Position numbers and translations under genes: made by a program | In this document: positions 1-12,062 of the stretch, one piece after another | Layout: each line of letters starts with the position of its first letter | Position numbering within the stretch: the first letter of the stretch is position 1 | Origin: Branchiostoma floridae | Lineage: Eukaryota; Chordata; Leptocardii; Amphioxiformes; Branchiostomatidae | DNA: 64,000 bases | Assembly: GCF_000003815.2 (NCBI RefSeq) | Contig: NC_049981.1 | Coordinates: 34,147,094 to 34,211,093 of the forward strand | Direction: 5' to 3' | Notes under the pieces: model-generated | Told to the model about the DNA's origin: nothing | Databases searched by the model: none | What the model saw: the letters and a program-made list of their open reading frames with translations, nothing else

Positions 1-402
1 TGCAGAAATAACGGACATATGATATACCAAAGTTGATATTCCAAACTTTTTGTGCCGAGTTTAGATATAGAAACGGATATACAGGTATCAGGCATGCTGC
101 AGGCAGTCTGACGAGCCGGCTCGCGCATTCTGTCACCCAACCCCACTCTGCCGTGAAAGCACAGAATAGCCGCTTATATTGCTACCTAAAATGGGCCCGG
201 CACAATAGTGTCGCGTTACTGAGCACACAGTGCCAGCCGTGGCTGCCTGGTAACTGCTGCCCTCAGGTGCTTACACTGTAAACTGTGCGCCCCCAGGCCC
301 ACCCTGCCTGGAGAACGGCGAACTCAGACGACGCCTCCTGACAGATGTTGACGGTAAACTTGGCGTTCCAACTGTAGCAGGCCTTCACGGCCGACCAACC
401 CG

Positions 403-944
403 ATGTTTACTAACGATGACTTCAGTCCCGGACTGACCAGAGCGGCGGAAGCAGACATGACTCTGTACGGGCAGAGGCGGGAGCTGCTCCCGAAGGACCG
501 CTCCCCCGTCCCGATAAACGCGAACCCGCCAGGCTGGGTGCACCCTAAACCTTTCCCGGCCCGAAGTCTGGACCTGGGACCGCACCAAGGGTTCCGGAGG
601 AGGTCGGACGGCGTTCCCGGCACGGCCCCCACCTTCCCGCCGCCGCCGTCCCCGCAGCGCGCCGTGCCCGGCAGACCCATCGCCAGGATCGGCCCGGACG
701 GCAGGGTCACGCTCATCTACCCGGCGGACCCGCTGCACAGCCACCTGCACACCAAGCTGAGCCCCGCCGTACGGGAGGGCATATCGCACCACTGGAGCAT
801 TCCCAACGTCGGGCGGCGCGCCCTGCACCACCCCCCGCCCAGACTCTACCTGCGGGCCGGGAGGCAGGCCACGGTCAGCCGCGCCAGGCAACAGGTCTCC
901 AGCTTCGTGGCGAGAAAACCTGTGCACTCCACACGCTTCGACAG
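403..944 (+). CDS. Putative first coding exon, Pro/Arg-rich protein of unknown function
   Basis: The reading frame opens at an ATG (403), with an in-frame TAA about 50 bases upstream, and runs 180 codons to a good 5' splice site (ACAG|GTACGT) at 944/945, leaving phase 2. The GC-rich sequence contrasts with the AT-rich surroundings. The protein starts MFTNDDFSPGL and is rich in Pro, Arg and His, with a PPPP stretch near residue 75; I see no domain, signal peptide or membrane segment. A minus-strand frame overlaps it but has no splice logic. It could be the N-terminus of the WD40 gene whose exons lie at 12-13 kb, but I cannot join them: the only good intervening acceptor (exon start 9162) does not keep the frame. 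Confidence 0.45.
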
Positions 945-954
945 GTACGTACAC

Positions 955-1043
955 GTCATGTGTGTCTGTGTGCGTCTGTGTGTCTGTGTGCGTCTGTGTG
1001 TGTGTCTGTGTGTGAGTGTGTGTGTTTGTGTGTGTGTGGTGTG

Positions 1044-1074
<31 letters not shown>

Positions 1075-1319
1075 GGTGTGTGTGAGAGAGAGAGTGTGTG
1101 TGTATGTGTGAGTTTGTGCATGTGTGTGTGTGTGTATGTGTGAGTTTGTGTGTGTGTGTGGTGTGTATGAATGTACGTATGTAAGGTGTGTGTGTGTGTG
1201 TGTGTGTGTGAGTGTGTGTGTGTGTATGTGTGAGTTTGTGTGTGTGTGTGTATGTGTGAGTTTGTGTGTGTGTGGTGTGTATGTATGTACGTATGTAAGG
1301 TGTGTGTGTGTGTGTCTCA
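955..1319. repeat. (TG)n microsatellite with (TATG) interruptions
   Basis: Nearly pure TG/TGTG with ATGTATGT blocks, starting about 10 bases after the donor of the upstream exon. Cys/Val and His/Thr reading frames through it are composition artefacts. Confidence 0.95.
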
Positions 1320-1389
1320 CCCTCAGTACAGTACAGTAACTCCCAATAACCCTTGAAAATGCAAATCAATGTTGGTTGGGTCACAGAAG

Positions 1390-2396
1390 TCCAAAGCTAC
1401 TGACCAGTCACTACAGCTCCTTCTAGATGATACTGAACTGGAGCAGGTGGACACTTTTAAGTATTTAGTATTTAGGAGTTGTTATAGACAAGGCCCTTCT
1501 GTGGAACTACCACTTTCTTCACGTTAACAAGAAGCTGTCTAAGATAATCGGCATCATGAAATGCCTAAGGCCATATCTGAACAGGCAAGCGCTATTGACA
1601 ATTTATACTACACTATTCCTCCCACACATTCAATATTGTAGCACCGTATGGGACCAGGGAGGAAAGGGGGGCATTTGACAAACTACAAAAGTTGCAACAC
1701 AGGGCGGGCAGGGTAGTGCTAGGGTGCGACCACCACACTCCAAGAGAGACTATTCTGAACACACTGGGCTGGACCCCTGTAGCGCAGCATCACAAGAGAA
1801 ATAAGGCTGTCTTTATGTTCAAAGCACTCAATGGAATGTCTCCTCCACACATTTCCCAACTCTTCACCACATCTGCTGAAACACACTTACCCCACACCCG
1901 GCACAGTACACAGGGAGGGCTTCAGCTACCTAAAACACGTCTACAATACAAAAAAAAGTCTCTCTCGTTCTCCGGCGCATCCTTGTGGAACTCGCTACCT
2001 CCACACTTAAGGGCAGCAGCATCCATTTCCACCTTCAAAACCATATACAAAACAGAACACCACATGGTCTAAAACGTAACTATTATGTCTTTTCTTGTTT
2101 TGTTCACATTGTTAAGCAAATCTTCATTTATTTCATTTTGATAATGATTTTGAGTAACATTATGCTTACGTTGTATAATAGATTTATTTTACTTTATCAT
2201 TTGTAAGCTAAGTTTTGTTAATTTTCGTTAGTACTCGCTATGTTACCATTTATGTAATTTGATATCGCTTTTATGTTGCATGTATGTTCGGGGTTGCCGT
2301 TGCCCCCCCCCCTCCCAAGGGAACTTTGAAAAACGCCTAAATTGGCGATATGTAACCCTGGTTAAATAAAAATAAACAAACAAACAAACGAACAAT
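1390..2396 (+). mobile_element. 5'-truncated CR1/L2-like LINE, 3' end of the reverse transcriptase ORF
   Basis: Translation gives the conserved C-terminal region of CR1/L2-type reverse transcriptases: a FKYLGVVID-like block (about 1455-1500, broken by a short duplication and frameshift), YTTLFLPHIQYCSTVW (about 1600-1650), RAGRVVLGCDHHTPRETIL, then RNKAVFMFKALNGMSPP and SLWNSLPPHLRAA. The frame is broken at least twice, so this is a dead copy. It ends with TTAAATAAAAATAAACAAAC and a short (AAAC)n tail, a typical LINE 3' end. Immediately after it the 38/43-bp minisatellite resumes; one unit of the same minisatellite lies before it (about 1316-1351), so the LINE appears to have inserted into that array. 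Confidence 0.85.
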
Positions 2397-4276
2397 AACG
2401 CCCATGTCTCACCCTCAGTACAGTACAGTAACCCCCAATAACGCCCATGTCTCACCCTCAGTACAGTAACTCCCAATAACGCCCATGCCTCACCCTCAGT
2501 ACAGTAACTCCCAATAACGCCCATGTCTCACCCTCAGTACAGTACAGTAACTTCCAATAACGCCCATGCCCCACCCTCAGTACAGTACAGTAACTCCCAA
2601 TAACACCCATGTCTCACCCTCAGTACAGTAACTCCCAATAACGCCCATGTCTCACCCTCAGTACAGTACAGTAACTCCCAATAACGCCCATGTCTCACCC
2701 TCAGTACAGTACAGTAACTCCCAATAACGCCCATGTCTCACCCTCAGTACAGTACAGTAACTCCCAATAACGCCCATGCCTCACCCTCAGTACAGTAACT
2801 CCCAATAACGCACATGTCTCACCCTCAGTACAGTACAGTAACTCCCAATAACGCCCATGTCTCACCCTCAGTACAGTACAGTAACTCCCAATAACGCCCA
2901 TGTCTCACCCTCAGTACAGTACAGTAACTCCCAATAACGCCCATGTCTCACCCTCAGTACAGTAACTCCCAATAACGCCCATGTCTCACCCTCAGTACAG
3001 TAACTCCCAATAACGCCCATGTCTCACCCTCAGTACAGTACAGTAACTCCCAATAACGCCCATGTCTCACCCTCAGTACAGTACAGTAACTCCCAATAAC
3101 GCCCATGTCTCACCCTCAGTACAGTAACTCCCAATAACGCCCATGTCTCACCCTCAGTACAGTAACTCCCAATAACGCCCATGTCTCACCCTCAGTACAG
3201 TAACTCCCAATAACGCCCATGTCTCACCCTCAGTACAGTACAGTAACTCCCAATAACGCCCATGCCCCACCCTCAGTACAGTAACTCCCAATAACGCCCA
3301 TGCCTCACCCTCAGTACAGTAACTCCCAATAACGCCCATGTCTCACCCCCAGTACAGTACAGTAACTCCCAATAACGCACATGTCTCACCCTCAGTACAG
3401 TACAGTAACTCCCAATAACGCCCATGTCTCACCCTCAGTACAGTAACTCCCAATAACGCCCATGTCTCACCCTCAGTACAGTAACTCCCAATAACGCCCG
3501 TGTCCCACCCTCAGTACTGTAACTCCCAATAACACCCATGTCTCACCCTCAGTACAGTACAGTAACTCCCAATAACGCCCATGTCCCACCCTCAGTACTG
3601 TAACTCCCAATAACACCCATGTCTCACCCTCAGTACAGTACAGTAACTCCCAATAACGCCCATGTCTCACCCTCAGTACAGTACAGTAACTCCCAATAAC
3701 GCCCATGTCTCACCCTCAGTACAGTACAGTAACTCCCAATAACGCCCATGTCTCACCCTCAGTACAGTAACTCCCAATAACGCCCAGTGTCTCACCCTCA
3801 GTACNNNNNNNNNNNNNNNNNNNNNNNNNNNNNNNNNNNNNNNNNNNNNNNNNNNNNNNNNNNNNNNNNNNNNNNNNNNNNNNNNNNNNNNNNNNNNNNN
3901 NNNNNNNNNNNNNNNNNCAGTACAGTACAGTAACTCCCAATAACACCCATGTCTCACCCTCAGTACAGTACAGTAACTCCCAATAACGCCCATGTCCCAC
4001 CCTCAGTACTGTAACTCCCAATAACACCCATGTCTCACCCTCAGTACAGTACAGTAACTCCCAATAACGCCCATGTCTCACCCTCAGTACAGTACAGTAA
4101 CTCCCAATAACGCCCATGTCTCACCCTCAGTACAGTACAGTAACTCCCAATAACGCCCATGTCTCACCCTCAGTACAGTAACTCCCAATAACGCCCATGT
4201 CTCACCCTCAGTACAGTAACTCCCAATAACGCACATGTCTCACCCTCAGTACAGTAACTCCCAATAACGCCCATGT
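2397..4276. repeat. 38/43-bp minisatellite array
   Basis: Tandem units of the type AACTCCCAATAACGCCCATG followed by TCTCACCCTCAGTACAGT. The basic unit is 38 bp; many units carry one extra 5-bp CAGTA and are 43 bp. The two lengths are interspersed through the array. The N run at 3805-3917 falls inside it, so the true copy number is unknown. One isolated unit lies at about 1316-1351, on the other side of the LINE. Repetitive MGVIGSYCTEG-type frames on the minus strand are array artefacts. Confidence 0.95.
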
Positions 4277-4449
4277 AACCCCTGCTTCGCCTATTGAGTC
4301 AGTGAAGTCAAGCTTGCCTAAGCTTGATGTTTCTGACTTAGGGAGAAGAGATGCTGCTACAGTTATCGCTATGGGCCGCTCTTCATCACCATGATGGTAA
4401 CATCAGGCCCTACGACCCTGATAAAAAATTCAATCAAATAGACAATCAG

Positions 4450-4665
4450 TGTGCGTGCGTGTGTGTGTGTGGTTTTGTGTGTGTGTTTGTGTGTGTGTAT
4501 GTGTGTGGTTGTGTGTGCGGGTGTGGGTTTATGTGTGTATGTGTGTGTGGTTGTGTGTCTGTGTATGTGTGTGTGTGTGTGTGTAGTTGTGTGTGTGTGT
4601 TTGTGTATGTTTGTGTGCGTTCTTATGTGTATTTGTGGCTGTCTGTGTGTGTTTACGTCATGAAA
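4450..4665. repeat. (TG)n microsatellite
   Basis: TG-rich simple sequence with scattered C, A and GG interruptions. No gene is seen in 4277-4450. Confidence 0.9.
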
Positions 4666-4669
4666 TAAC

Positions 4670-5035
4670 CTATAAGCTTAGTGAATACGTACAGGTATTT
4701 CTCTGTGTTTTGGGCGAATGCACGCGGATCCGACGAATGATTCACAACAAATCTTAACATCGGAAACCAAAATTCGGAACCACAGTAATTAATTTTTGGT
4801 GTGAATCCGTAACAGATCCGAAAATCGGATTCCGCTATTCGAAACCTTTACCCTGTCTAGGCCGTTTTTTTTTTGGGGGGGGGGGGTGTTGGGGGGGGGG
4901 ATCCAGGGGCCCGAGTTGAGGGCTCTTTTGGCTCGTTATGACGCAATGTGTCGTAATTATGAAGTCGTAATGCAATTCTTCGGCGAAAAACCGTCTAAAT
5001 AGTGAATTTCCGTCATAATTAAACAAAAGTGACTA
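4670..5035. other. Non-coding stretch with a poly(T)/poly(G) block
   Basis: AT-rich intergenic or intronic DNA. A T8 run leads directly into two runs of ten or more G (about 4871-4900). I see no coding sequence. Confidence 0.6.
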
Positions 5036-5039
5036 TTAA

Positions 5040-5957
5040 CCCTATCCAGACTGAGGGGGGGGGGGGGGGGCTAAAAGTGCTCGCGGCAACTTTGACGTCG
5101 TATAGCTCCCAAACGGCTTGTGCTAAAATAGCCAAACTTAGTGACTTTTCCTAGAATCTTGGGAACAATTTACAAAAAAAGGGTAAATTTATGATTTTTT
5201 GTGTTGCCATGGCAACGGGTTTCTGAAAGGCAAATTTTACAAAAATCACTAATTTTGGTTTAAGCAATGGGATTTTAAGATTTTCTTGCTAAATTAATAT
5301 TCTTTTCATATATCTTTAATATCTGACACATCTTTGATAAACATTTATAATTAAATATTCATGGTTTATGCTAATGAGATGACGTAATTGGTCAAAATCT
5401 TAGATGGCCGACAATATCATGATGAAAAGTATAACCAGCTTATTTTCACTCGGATTTCATCACTACTTGGTATTTTCGTACAGAAAACATTCATGTGAAC
5501 GTTTTTAATCCATTTTCATGGGGTTTCAGCGTTATATGTTGGAAAAAAATTATCTTAAGACATTTAAGGTTGATAATCCAAGATGGCGGATAGCTAAAGT
5601 ACAGCTGACGTCATTTTATGACGTCATCTTGACGTCGTTGCGTCAGATTTTGACAACAGAAGTCTTATAACAGTTAGATATTGATAAGAAACCTTTATTG
5701 GTAATTTTTTGTGTGAAATATTTAGGTATTATGGGAATTCCCAGTTGTAGCCAAAAGAAATCAATTAATGACGTCATAATTACGTCATATTACGTCATAA
5801 TGATATAAAAATTTCAGAAATTATAAAACTTGACGAGCTTATCACTTCCTGCAAATTTGGTGACCGTACAATAAGCCGTTTTGAAAATACGAAGGGGGGG
5901 GGGGGGGTCGAATGAGCCAGTCCAGGGAATGCAAAAAAAAACCCAGTCTGGATAGGG
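5040..5957. mobile_element. piggyBac-like MITE with TTAA target duplication
   Basis: The ends are inverted repeats: CCCTATCCAGACTG at 5040 and CAGTCTGGATAGGG ending at 5957. Each is flanked directly by TTAA (5036-5039 and 5958-5961). A TTAA duplication plus termini starting CCCT is the signature of the piggyBac superfamily. The 918-bp interior has no transposase frame, contains poly-G tracts just inside both ends (about 5055 and 5894) and several TGACGTCAT palindromes. A relative in the opposite orientation lies at 17560-18051. Confidence 0.85.
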
Positions 5958-5961
5958 TTAA

Positions 5962-6373
5962 GGGTATTTAAATCTATACCAAGTTAGTGAAAATGACTGT
6001 TCGACCTGTTATGTGACGTTTATATTGCCATACCAATTGAATTAATCAGAAGTTGTCCTTTTGTTCCCCTGCCACAAAAAGGCTTTGTTCATAACTGTTT
6101 CCGGTTGTTTGGCGTCCAGCTAATTGGAGTGTGCGTACCAAATTTAAGTTTACAAGAGGCTATAGTGCAATCTCTATGTTTTTGTACCGTACTACATACA
6201 CTTTCGATGCCACACGCAGAAAGATACGCTATTCCTTCATTAACGGCCATATAACATCGCTATCCCTTCATTAACGGCCATATAACACCAATGATAGCAT
6301 TATACAGGGTCTTCTGATGTCAGATTGTCAGTTTAGAAACTCTTCTTTAAATATGTGTAAATATTTTTGTATT
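5962..6373. other. Non-coding spacer with one short tandem duplication
   Basis: AT-rich DNA. A segment of about 31 bp containing TTCATTAACGGCCATATAAC occurs twice in tandem (about 6230-6290). No coding sequence recognised. Confidence 0.5.
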
Positions 6374-6375
6374 TA

Positions 6376-8651
6376 CACTACAAAAAATGAATTTTCTTAT
6401 CTTTCTTGTTTTTTCTTGAACAAAGAAAACTAATCTTTCAGCAAGAATATTATTCTGTATTCAAGAATCCCTGTTTTGAGAAAATTCAAGAAACCCATAT
6501 TTTTCTTGTGCTAAGAATTTTTTCTTATCGCTAATGGACCAAAACTTCTAGAATAGTTTTCTTGTGGTCAGAATCTATTTCTGACACATGCATGCTGAAG
6601 AATGAATTTCTTACATCAAGAATGAATTCTTAATCTTGCATGAAGATTGAGGTTCTTGTATGAGGAATTACTTTCTGTCTCCAAGAGTGAATTTCTTATA
6701 TGTAGTACAAGAATCGCTTTCTTGCATGAAGATTGAGCTTTTTTGTGCCTGCAATGCCATTCTGTCTTCAAGACTAAATTTCTTGCAACTACAAACCTAG
6801 AATCAGTTTCTTACACTAAGATTAACATTCTTATATAAAGAGTACAAACAACTCGTGGTTGACATTTATGTCAATACATGATGGCAATCATATTTATTAT
6901 CATCAATATGATTCATACAAGTTTTGTGGTGTTTTCCTCGATTACTCATTCCTTACCAAAGATTGCAAAAATCAACCATTTTGCAACTACGCTTGCTTAT
7001 TGACATTTTTTCCTGATACAGTACCGTGCAGCCAACTATAACTAATTGTCCTTATCTGAAACCATTAGAGCTACAATGTTGCTGTTGCTGTAGTTATAAT
7101 GAAGACTTCTCCTTGTTAAGGGCTTTTCCAAAGTTGAGATGGGAACATCCTCCTTGTACCAGTAGGTTTCTGAGCCTAGAACAACACACAAAGACCATGA
7201 ATGATCATCAATTCTTATATGGCCCCCCTCCCCCTCCCCCTCAGTAAAGGCCAACATCTCTATACATTTCCTTCCTTACAAATATTATAGTCAATTCTTT
7301 GTATTTTGAAGAATTTCATGCACTTTACTTACATATTCTGTAATTACTGTTTGGTCTTATGATAAACATCTACAGAAATAGTAGCTTTGGAAATCGTATT
7401 CCAAGTAAGATGGCTAACATACCTGCATGGGGGAGGGGGGCATCCGGCTTGGCCTTGGCTTCAGTAGCATTTTGAAACTCTAAAAAAGGTAGCCACGTTG
7501 TATGCAAGGTCCCACATGATGCAGAAAATAATCTTTGCAAAACACATCATATTTGTTCCCTGTTAATGTAAGAACTAAAGGACATTTGAGGCAAAAAAAA
7601 CTGCAGAGCTGGAGCACTGTGACTTGCAACTGTGACTCCCAGTTCAAAATCGCAGCAAAGGATGATGGGAGTAATTTCCCATGATCCTTAGCAAAATGAA
7701 GAATCTGACTGCAAGAAAATATTTCTTAACTCTCGTATTGGGAAAACAAAAGAAAATCAATGCTAGCTCAAAATTATTCTTCATATCTTGATGCTCCAAT
7801 TGTTTAAACGTAGTTGTCAAGAATATAAGGAGAAAATTATACTTTTATTGTTTTCATTAAATATTATTAAGAAAAACGAGAATCATCTTTCTTAAGTTTT
7901 CTTGATAAGAAACATAACTATAACATTCAAGAATATTCTGCTAGTCATAGCTTGTTTCATAATTTCTTGTTTTTCTTATTAGTATTCAGTCAAGTGAGTT
8001 CTGAAAAACTTTATATGATAATATCTCCTTACATATCATCAAGAAAAACAAGAAATGTCTTTTCTTAAACTTTATGGATAAAGATAACATTCAAGAACAT
8101 TTAAGAATTTCATGCTAGTTATAAGTTGTTTTGCAATTTCTTGATTTTCTTTTTTTTTCTTTTTTTTGTTGAACAGTATTTGCTCAAGAAACTGATTAAA
8201 AAACTATTGCATTTTCTTAAGTTATAACATGAAAACCAAGAATTACGTTTCTCGGACATTCTACATTGAGACAACAAGAAAGTTCAAGAATCTTATTCTG
8301 GTAAAAACAAATCCTAAAGAAAAAACTGGTATAAGGCAAGAATAATAATCTTCAGGATAGATTCTGCAATATTTTCCATTTGAACAAACAAGAAGCAAAT
8401 CTTGTGTGAAGACTGGAAAAGAAAGTTCTACTTTAATTTCTTGAACATTCTTGCTCGGTGATCATTATATTAGAAATATTTTCTTCAGTTAAGAAAAAAC
8501 AAGAATAAAAATCTTTGTGTAGGAATTAGCATACAAAGGTTTTACAGGAGGTTTCTTGCTTTTCTCAACCTTTCTTTATACAAGAAACTTTTTCTCTCCG
8601 TAAGAAAAAACAAGAAAACAAGAAAAATAAGAAAAAAGATTTTTTGCAGTG
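6376..8651. mobile_element. 2.3-kb TA-flanked element filled with TTCTTG/CAAGAA motifs
   Basis: The ends are imperfect inverted repeats: CACTACAAAAAATG at 6376 and the complement of CACTGCAAAAAATC at 8651. Both are flanked by TA (6374-6375 and 8652-8653). The interior is saturated with TTCTTG and its complement in both orientations, mostly in the outer parts (6380-6850 and 7680-8640); a less repetitive middle (about 6850-7670) includes a poly-C block near 7220. No transposase frame is present. I infer a non-autonomous DNA transposon with many subterminal repeats; the superfamily is not identified. Confidence 0.6.
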
Positions 8652-8653
8652 TA

Positions 8654-9161
8654 GTTCGTGTTCTTATGTCTGTATGGCTTCTTATATGGGTCTTATACCT
8701 AAAAGAAAGAATGTTAAATTGTAAAATTTACAATGTTACATACAAATATTTTCCCAAACTATATCGCATTAAATAATGATGTATGGGGTATCGTTACATT
8801 GTGTGCGAAAATCACGTATGTATGATAAGCCATTCTATCGAAGTTTGTGTTTTGGATGTGTGTGTATTTGCAGCAAATGCAAACATATCCAACTTCAGAA
8901 TGTATGATAGATTGTTGAAAGCCCGTATGCTGGATACAAGATTATTCGTGGCAAATACGTAAATACGGTTTCGTATCTGTCAAAAATCCTAAATAACAGA
9001 ATTTGCCGTATTGAAGTTTGCAAATCCTTTGTCAGATCCACCCGTATTCACCCAAATACAGAAAAATACTTGTACGTATTCGCCAGAATCCTCGGTCATT
9101 TCCTGCAGAACTACTGTCTTAACTATACAAGCCAGCCCAATTGTTTTTTGTTTACTTGCAG
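8654..9161. other. Non-coding spacer ending in a good 3' splice site
   Basis: No gene recognised. The stretch ends with TTTGTTTACTTGCAG, a convincing acceptor at 9160-9161, followed by a short open segment (SMRQLSKEDSTLQMLQ) that runs straight into the 24-bp minisatellite with no clear donor. It may be an exon invaded by the array. Confidence 0.35.
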
Positions 9162-9217
9162 GAGGATCCATGCGGCAGCTCAGCAAGGAGGACAGCACAC
9201 TCCAGATGCTTCAATCG

Positions 9218-9870
9218 CAATCCCCACCGGCTGACTCTCCCGCCGTCCCGCCGGCTGACTCTCCCGCCGTCCCACCGGCTGACTCTCCCGCCGTCCCACT
9301 GCCGTCCCACCGTCTGACTCTCCCACCGTCCCACCGGCTGACTCTCCCGCCGTCCCACCGGCTGACTCTCCCGCCGTCCCACCGGCTGACTCTTCCGCCG
9401 TCCCACCGGCTGACTCTCCCGCCGTCCCGCTACCGTCCCACCGGCTGACTCTCCCGCCGTCCCCACCGGCTGACTCTTCCACCGTCCCGCTGCCGTCCCA
9501 CCGGCTGACTCTCCCGCCGTCCCCACCGGCTGACTCTCCCGCCGTCCCGCTGCCGTCCCACCGGCTGGCTCTCCCGCCACCCGCTGCCGTCCCACCGGCT
9601 GGCTCTCCCGCCGTCCCACCGGCTGACTCTCCCACCGTCCCGCTGCCGTCCCACCGGCTGGCTCTCCCGCCGTCCCACCGGCTGACTCTCCCGCCACCCG
9701 CTGCCGTCCCACCGGCCGACTCTCCCGCCACCCGCTGCCGTCCCCACCGGCTGACTCTCCCACCGTCCCGCTGCCGTCCCACCGGCTGGCTCTCCCGCCG
9801 TCCCACCGGCTGACTCTCCCGCCACCCGCTGCCGTCCCACCGGCCGACTCTCCCGCCACCCGCTGCCGTC
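9218..9870. repeat. 24-bp GC-rich minisatellite, open as an 8-aa repeat
   Basis: Units of about 24 bp (CCGCCGTCCCACCGGCTGAC plus TCTC), with shorter inserted pieces containing CCGCTGCCGTCC that make a higher-order pattern. Because 24 is divisible by three, the first part reads as PPADSPAV repeated in the frame of the short upstream segment. Later indels break that frame. Long Gly/Arg-rich minus-strand frames are artefacts. Confidence 0.9.
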
Positions 9871-9904
9871 GGCAGATATTACATGAAAATAAACACTTTC
9901 CCCT

Positions 9905-10140
9905 ACTAATAACCAACGTCCCGTACAGATGAGCAATGCCCAGTACAGATAGATATCGTATTGTACAGATAAACAACGTCTCGTATAGATGAGCAATGTC
10001 CTGTATAGATGAGCAATGTCCCATACAGATAATAAACGTCCCGTACGGATAAGCAACGTCCCGTACGGATAAGCAACGTCCCGTACGGATAAGCAACGTC
10101 CCGTGCGGATAAACAACGTCCCGTACAGATAAACAAGGTC
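9905..10140. repeat. 20-bp minisatellite
   Basis: About twelve units of the type AACGTCCCGTACGGATAAGC; the units at 10030-10100 are almost identical and the first ones are degenerate. Confidence 0.9.
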
Positions 10141-10144
10141 AACT

Positions 10145-10637
10145 GCATATCAAACGCAATGGGAGCATCCATACGAAACTCTGCATTCCCCCTAATGGAA
10201 GAGTAATTTCGTTATGAAGACAACTACTTTTACACAAAAGCAAAACAAATAACAAATTACTTTACAGAGACCGTTACTTTTTGGGAAAAATACTTAATTC
10301 ATACAATTGCATTTAATTTCTAGGGACAAATTGTGGCCTCGATCACGGATAGCAAGGAATAACAGATACTGTGGCATGTACGAGATACGTTACTGTAAAA
10401 CGTTGTAATCATGAGGTATTCTTGGAAACTTTATTGGGAACTATAGATACTGCAGACGTTTACTTAACTACAATGTAAATCTAGGAGCGGATATGTATAT
10501 GATGTATATACCTAAATAAATGTAAATAACTTGCTGGATTGAATTTGTCGCGAAGAATGATAAATACAATAGTCATGTGACTTTTGTCTGAATATATTGT
10601 GTCTGAATAATTCAATTATTCAGTAAGGGTTAGTGTT
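10145..10637. other. AT-rich non-coding stretch
   Basis: No coding sequence, RNA gene or inverted repeat recognised. Confidence 0.5.
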
Positions 10638-10725
10638 GGGGTTAAGGTTAGGGTTAGGGTTAGGGTTAGGGTTAGGGTTAGGGTTAGGGTTAGGGTTAGA
10701 GTTAGGGTTAGGGTTGGGGTTAGGT
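10638..10725. repeat. Interstitial telomere-like (TTAGGG)n
   Basis: About 14 mostly perfect TTAGGG units with a few TTGGGG or TTAGAG variants. This is too short and too internal to be a chromosome end. Confidence 0.95.
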
Positions 10726-10857
10726 ATACAGCAGATTCAACTAATTGGATAGGGTAGGCGGAGGTATACCTGACCGCATCACTGCTGTTTAGTCTGATTA
10801 CGGGCGGAGGGTTAGCGGAAATGTGGCAAGTTAAGAATGGGCTATATAAGCGAGAGT

Positions 10858-12050
10858 TTTTTTTTATTCAAACATTTGAACAATAACATAATATGACAAA
10901 GAGGTAGCGCATTCAAGTACAAGACTTAGTTTGACGCTACTTCTTACATAAAAAAGCATACATTTTTACAAAGAGAAATCAAGTACAAATGAAAAGCAAA
11001 GGAAAATGACACCAGACAGAAAATAATACATTGTACATAATATAACAAGAAAAGATAAAAGCAAGTCAAGTTTCCCAGCCAATGATGAAATGGACACATT
11101 ACAGAAAAATGCCAGGACAACTGTGTTTTAAAAGCGCTAGGTTTCAGTGATGAAATTTTGGGTTGTTGACAGGATATTGGAGTTAACAACAGATGGATAT
11201 AGAGGACTACCACGGTATGAAAGGGAAACTTTGGCGTTGTCCGATAGTGATGAGATGTGTGTCCTAAGAGCCTGGAGAGTTTGCCGAGGAGGGTTGAGGA
11301 GGGTTGAGCGTTGGGCATTGTACATAGGGCAGTGGAGTTAATAATGTGGCACTGTTTCGCGTTGGCACCCGCAGGTACATGCTGGGCTGTTGACCAATCC
11401 TCAAGTAAAGAGACTGTGGATTAGACTACAGGTGCCAATGCGAAGGCGTAATAGGTGAACACAGGAAAGGCGAGGGCCATGACTAAAATAGTTGAGCTTA
11501 ACAGGTCACATGGTTTTTAGGAGAAGGGTTCGAAATTGACAGTAGTTTAAAGAGCGAGTTGACAAATCAAAGTTGTTCCAGTGGTGTGTCGAGTATGGAA
11601 CAAAGGACCTGGCAAAACGATTTGTTGAATAATTAATAGGATTTAAGTTTATCCCGTTACGCAAGTCGTATGAACATGATGAGAGGATAGGTGCGGGTGC
11701 TAGTTTGGACAGATAGTTTCGGGTTTGACCATTTACAATTTTATAAAACAAACATAATCTATGAAGGTGTCTTCTGTCTGACAGTGTTTCCCAACCAAGT
11801 TCATTCCTTGTTGGCAAGTAAGAAGACCCCTTGATGGCGCCTGTTACAACAAGGGCACAGTGATATTGTATGCGTTCAATTTCCTCGGCTGTCCTGCCGT
11901 GCCAAATGATGTCGCCGTACTCAAGACAAGGGCGTATATATGATTTATATAAAGTTTCGAGGATATGACGAGGTAGTTAGGTATTTTAGGCCACTATAGA
12001 GGTTAATACTTTTGGATACCTTGGTTATAATGTAATTAGTGTGGGAATCC
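10858..12050 (-). mobile_element. 5'-truncated LINE on the minus strand, C-terminal reverse transcriptase region
   Basis: On the minus strand the translation follows the tail of a jockey/CR1-type reverse transcriptase: TKVSKSIN and LPRHILETLYKSYIRPCLEY with GDIIWHGRTAEEIERIQ (12030-11850), then NELGWETLSDRRHLHRLCLF and YKIVNGQTRNYLSKLAP (11810-11700), RSFVPYSTHHWNNFDLSTRS (to about 11530), and a further tail with stops. The 3' end is an A-rich run (poly-T on the plus strand) near 10858. It belongs to a different family from the LINE at 1390. The 5' truncation point, about 12050, directly abuts the quadruplicated candidate exon. Confidence 0.8.
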
Positions 12051-12062
12051 CAGCAAAAGCGA

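Noticed and set aside
385-1384. Long minus-strand His/Thr-rich frames
   Set aside because: They are translations of the (TG)n microsatellite and of the antisense of a better-supported plus-strand exon.
2534-4117. Repeated MGVIGSYCTEG-type minus-strand proteins
   Set aside because: Pure reading of the 38/43-bp minisatellite; no start context, splice sites or codon bias.
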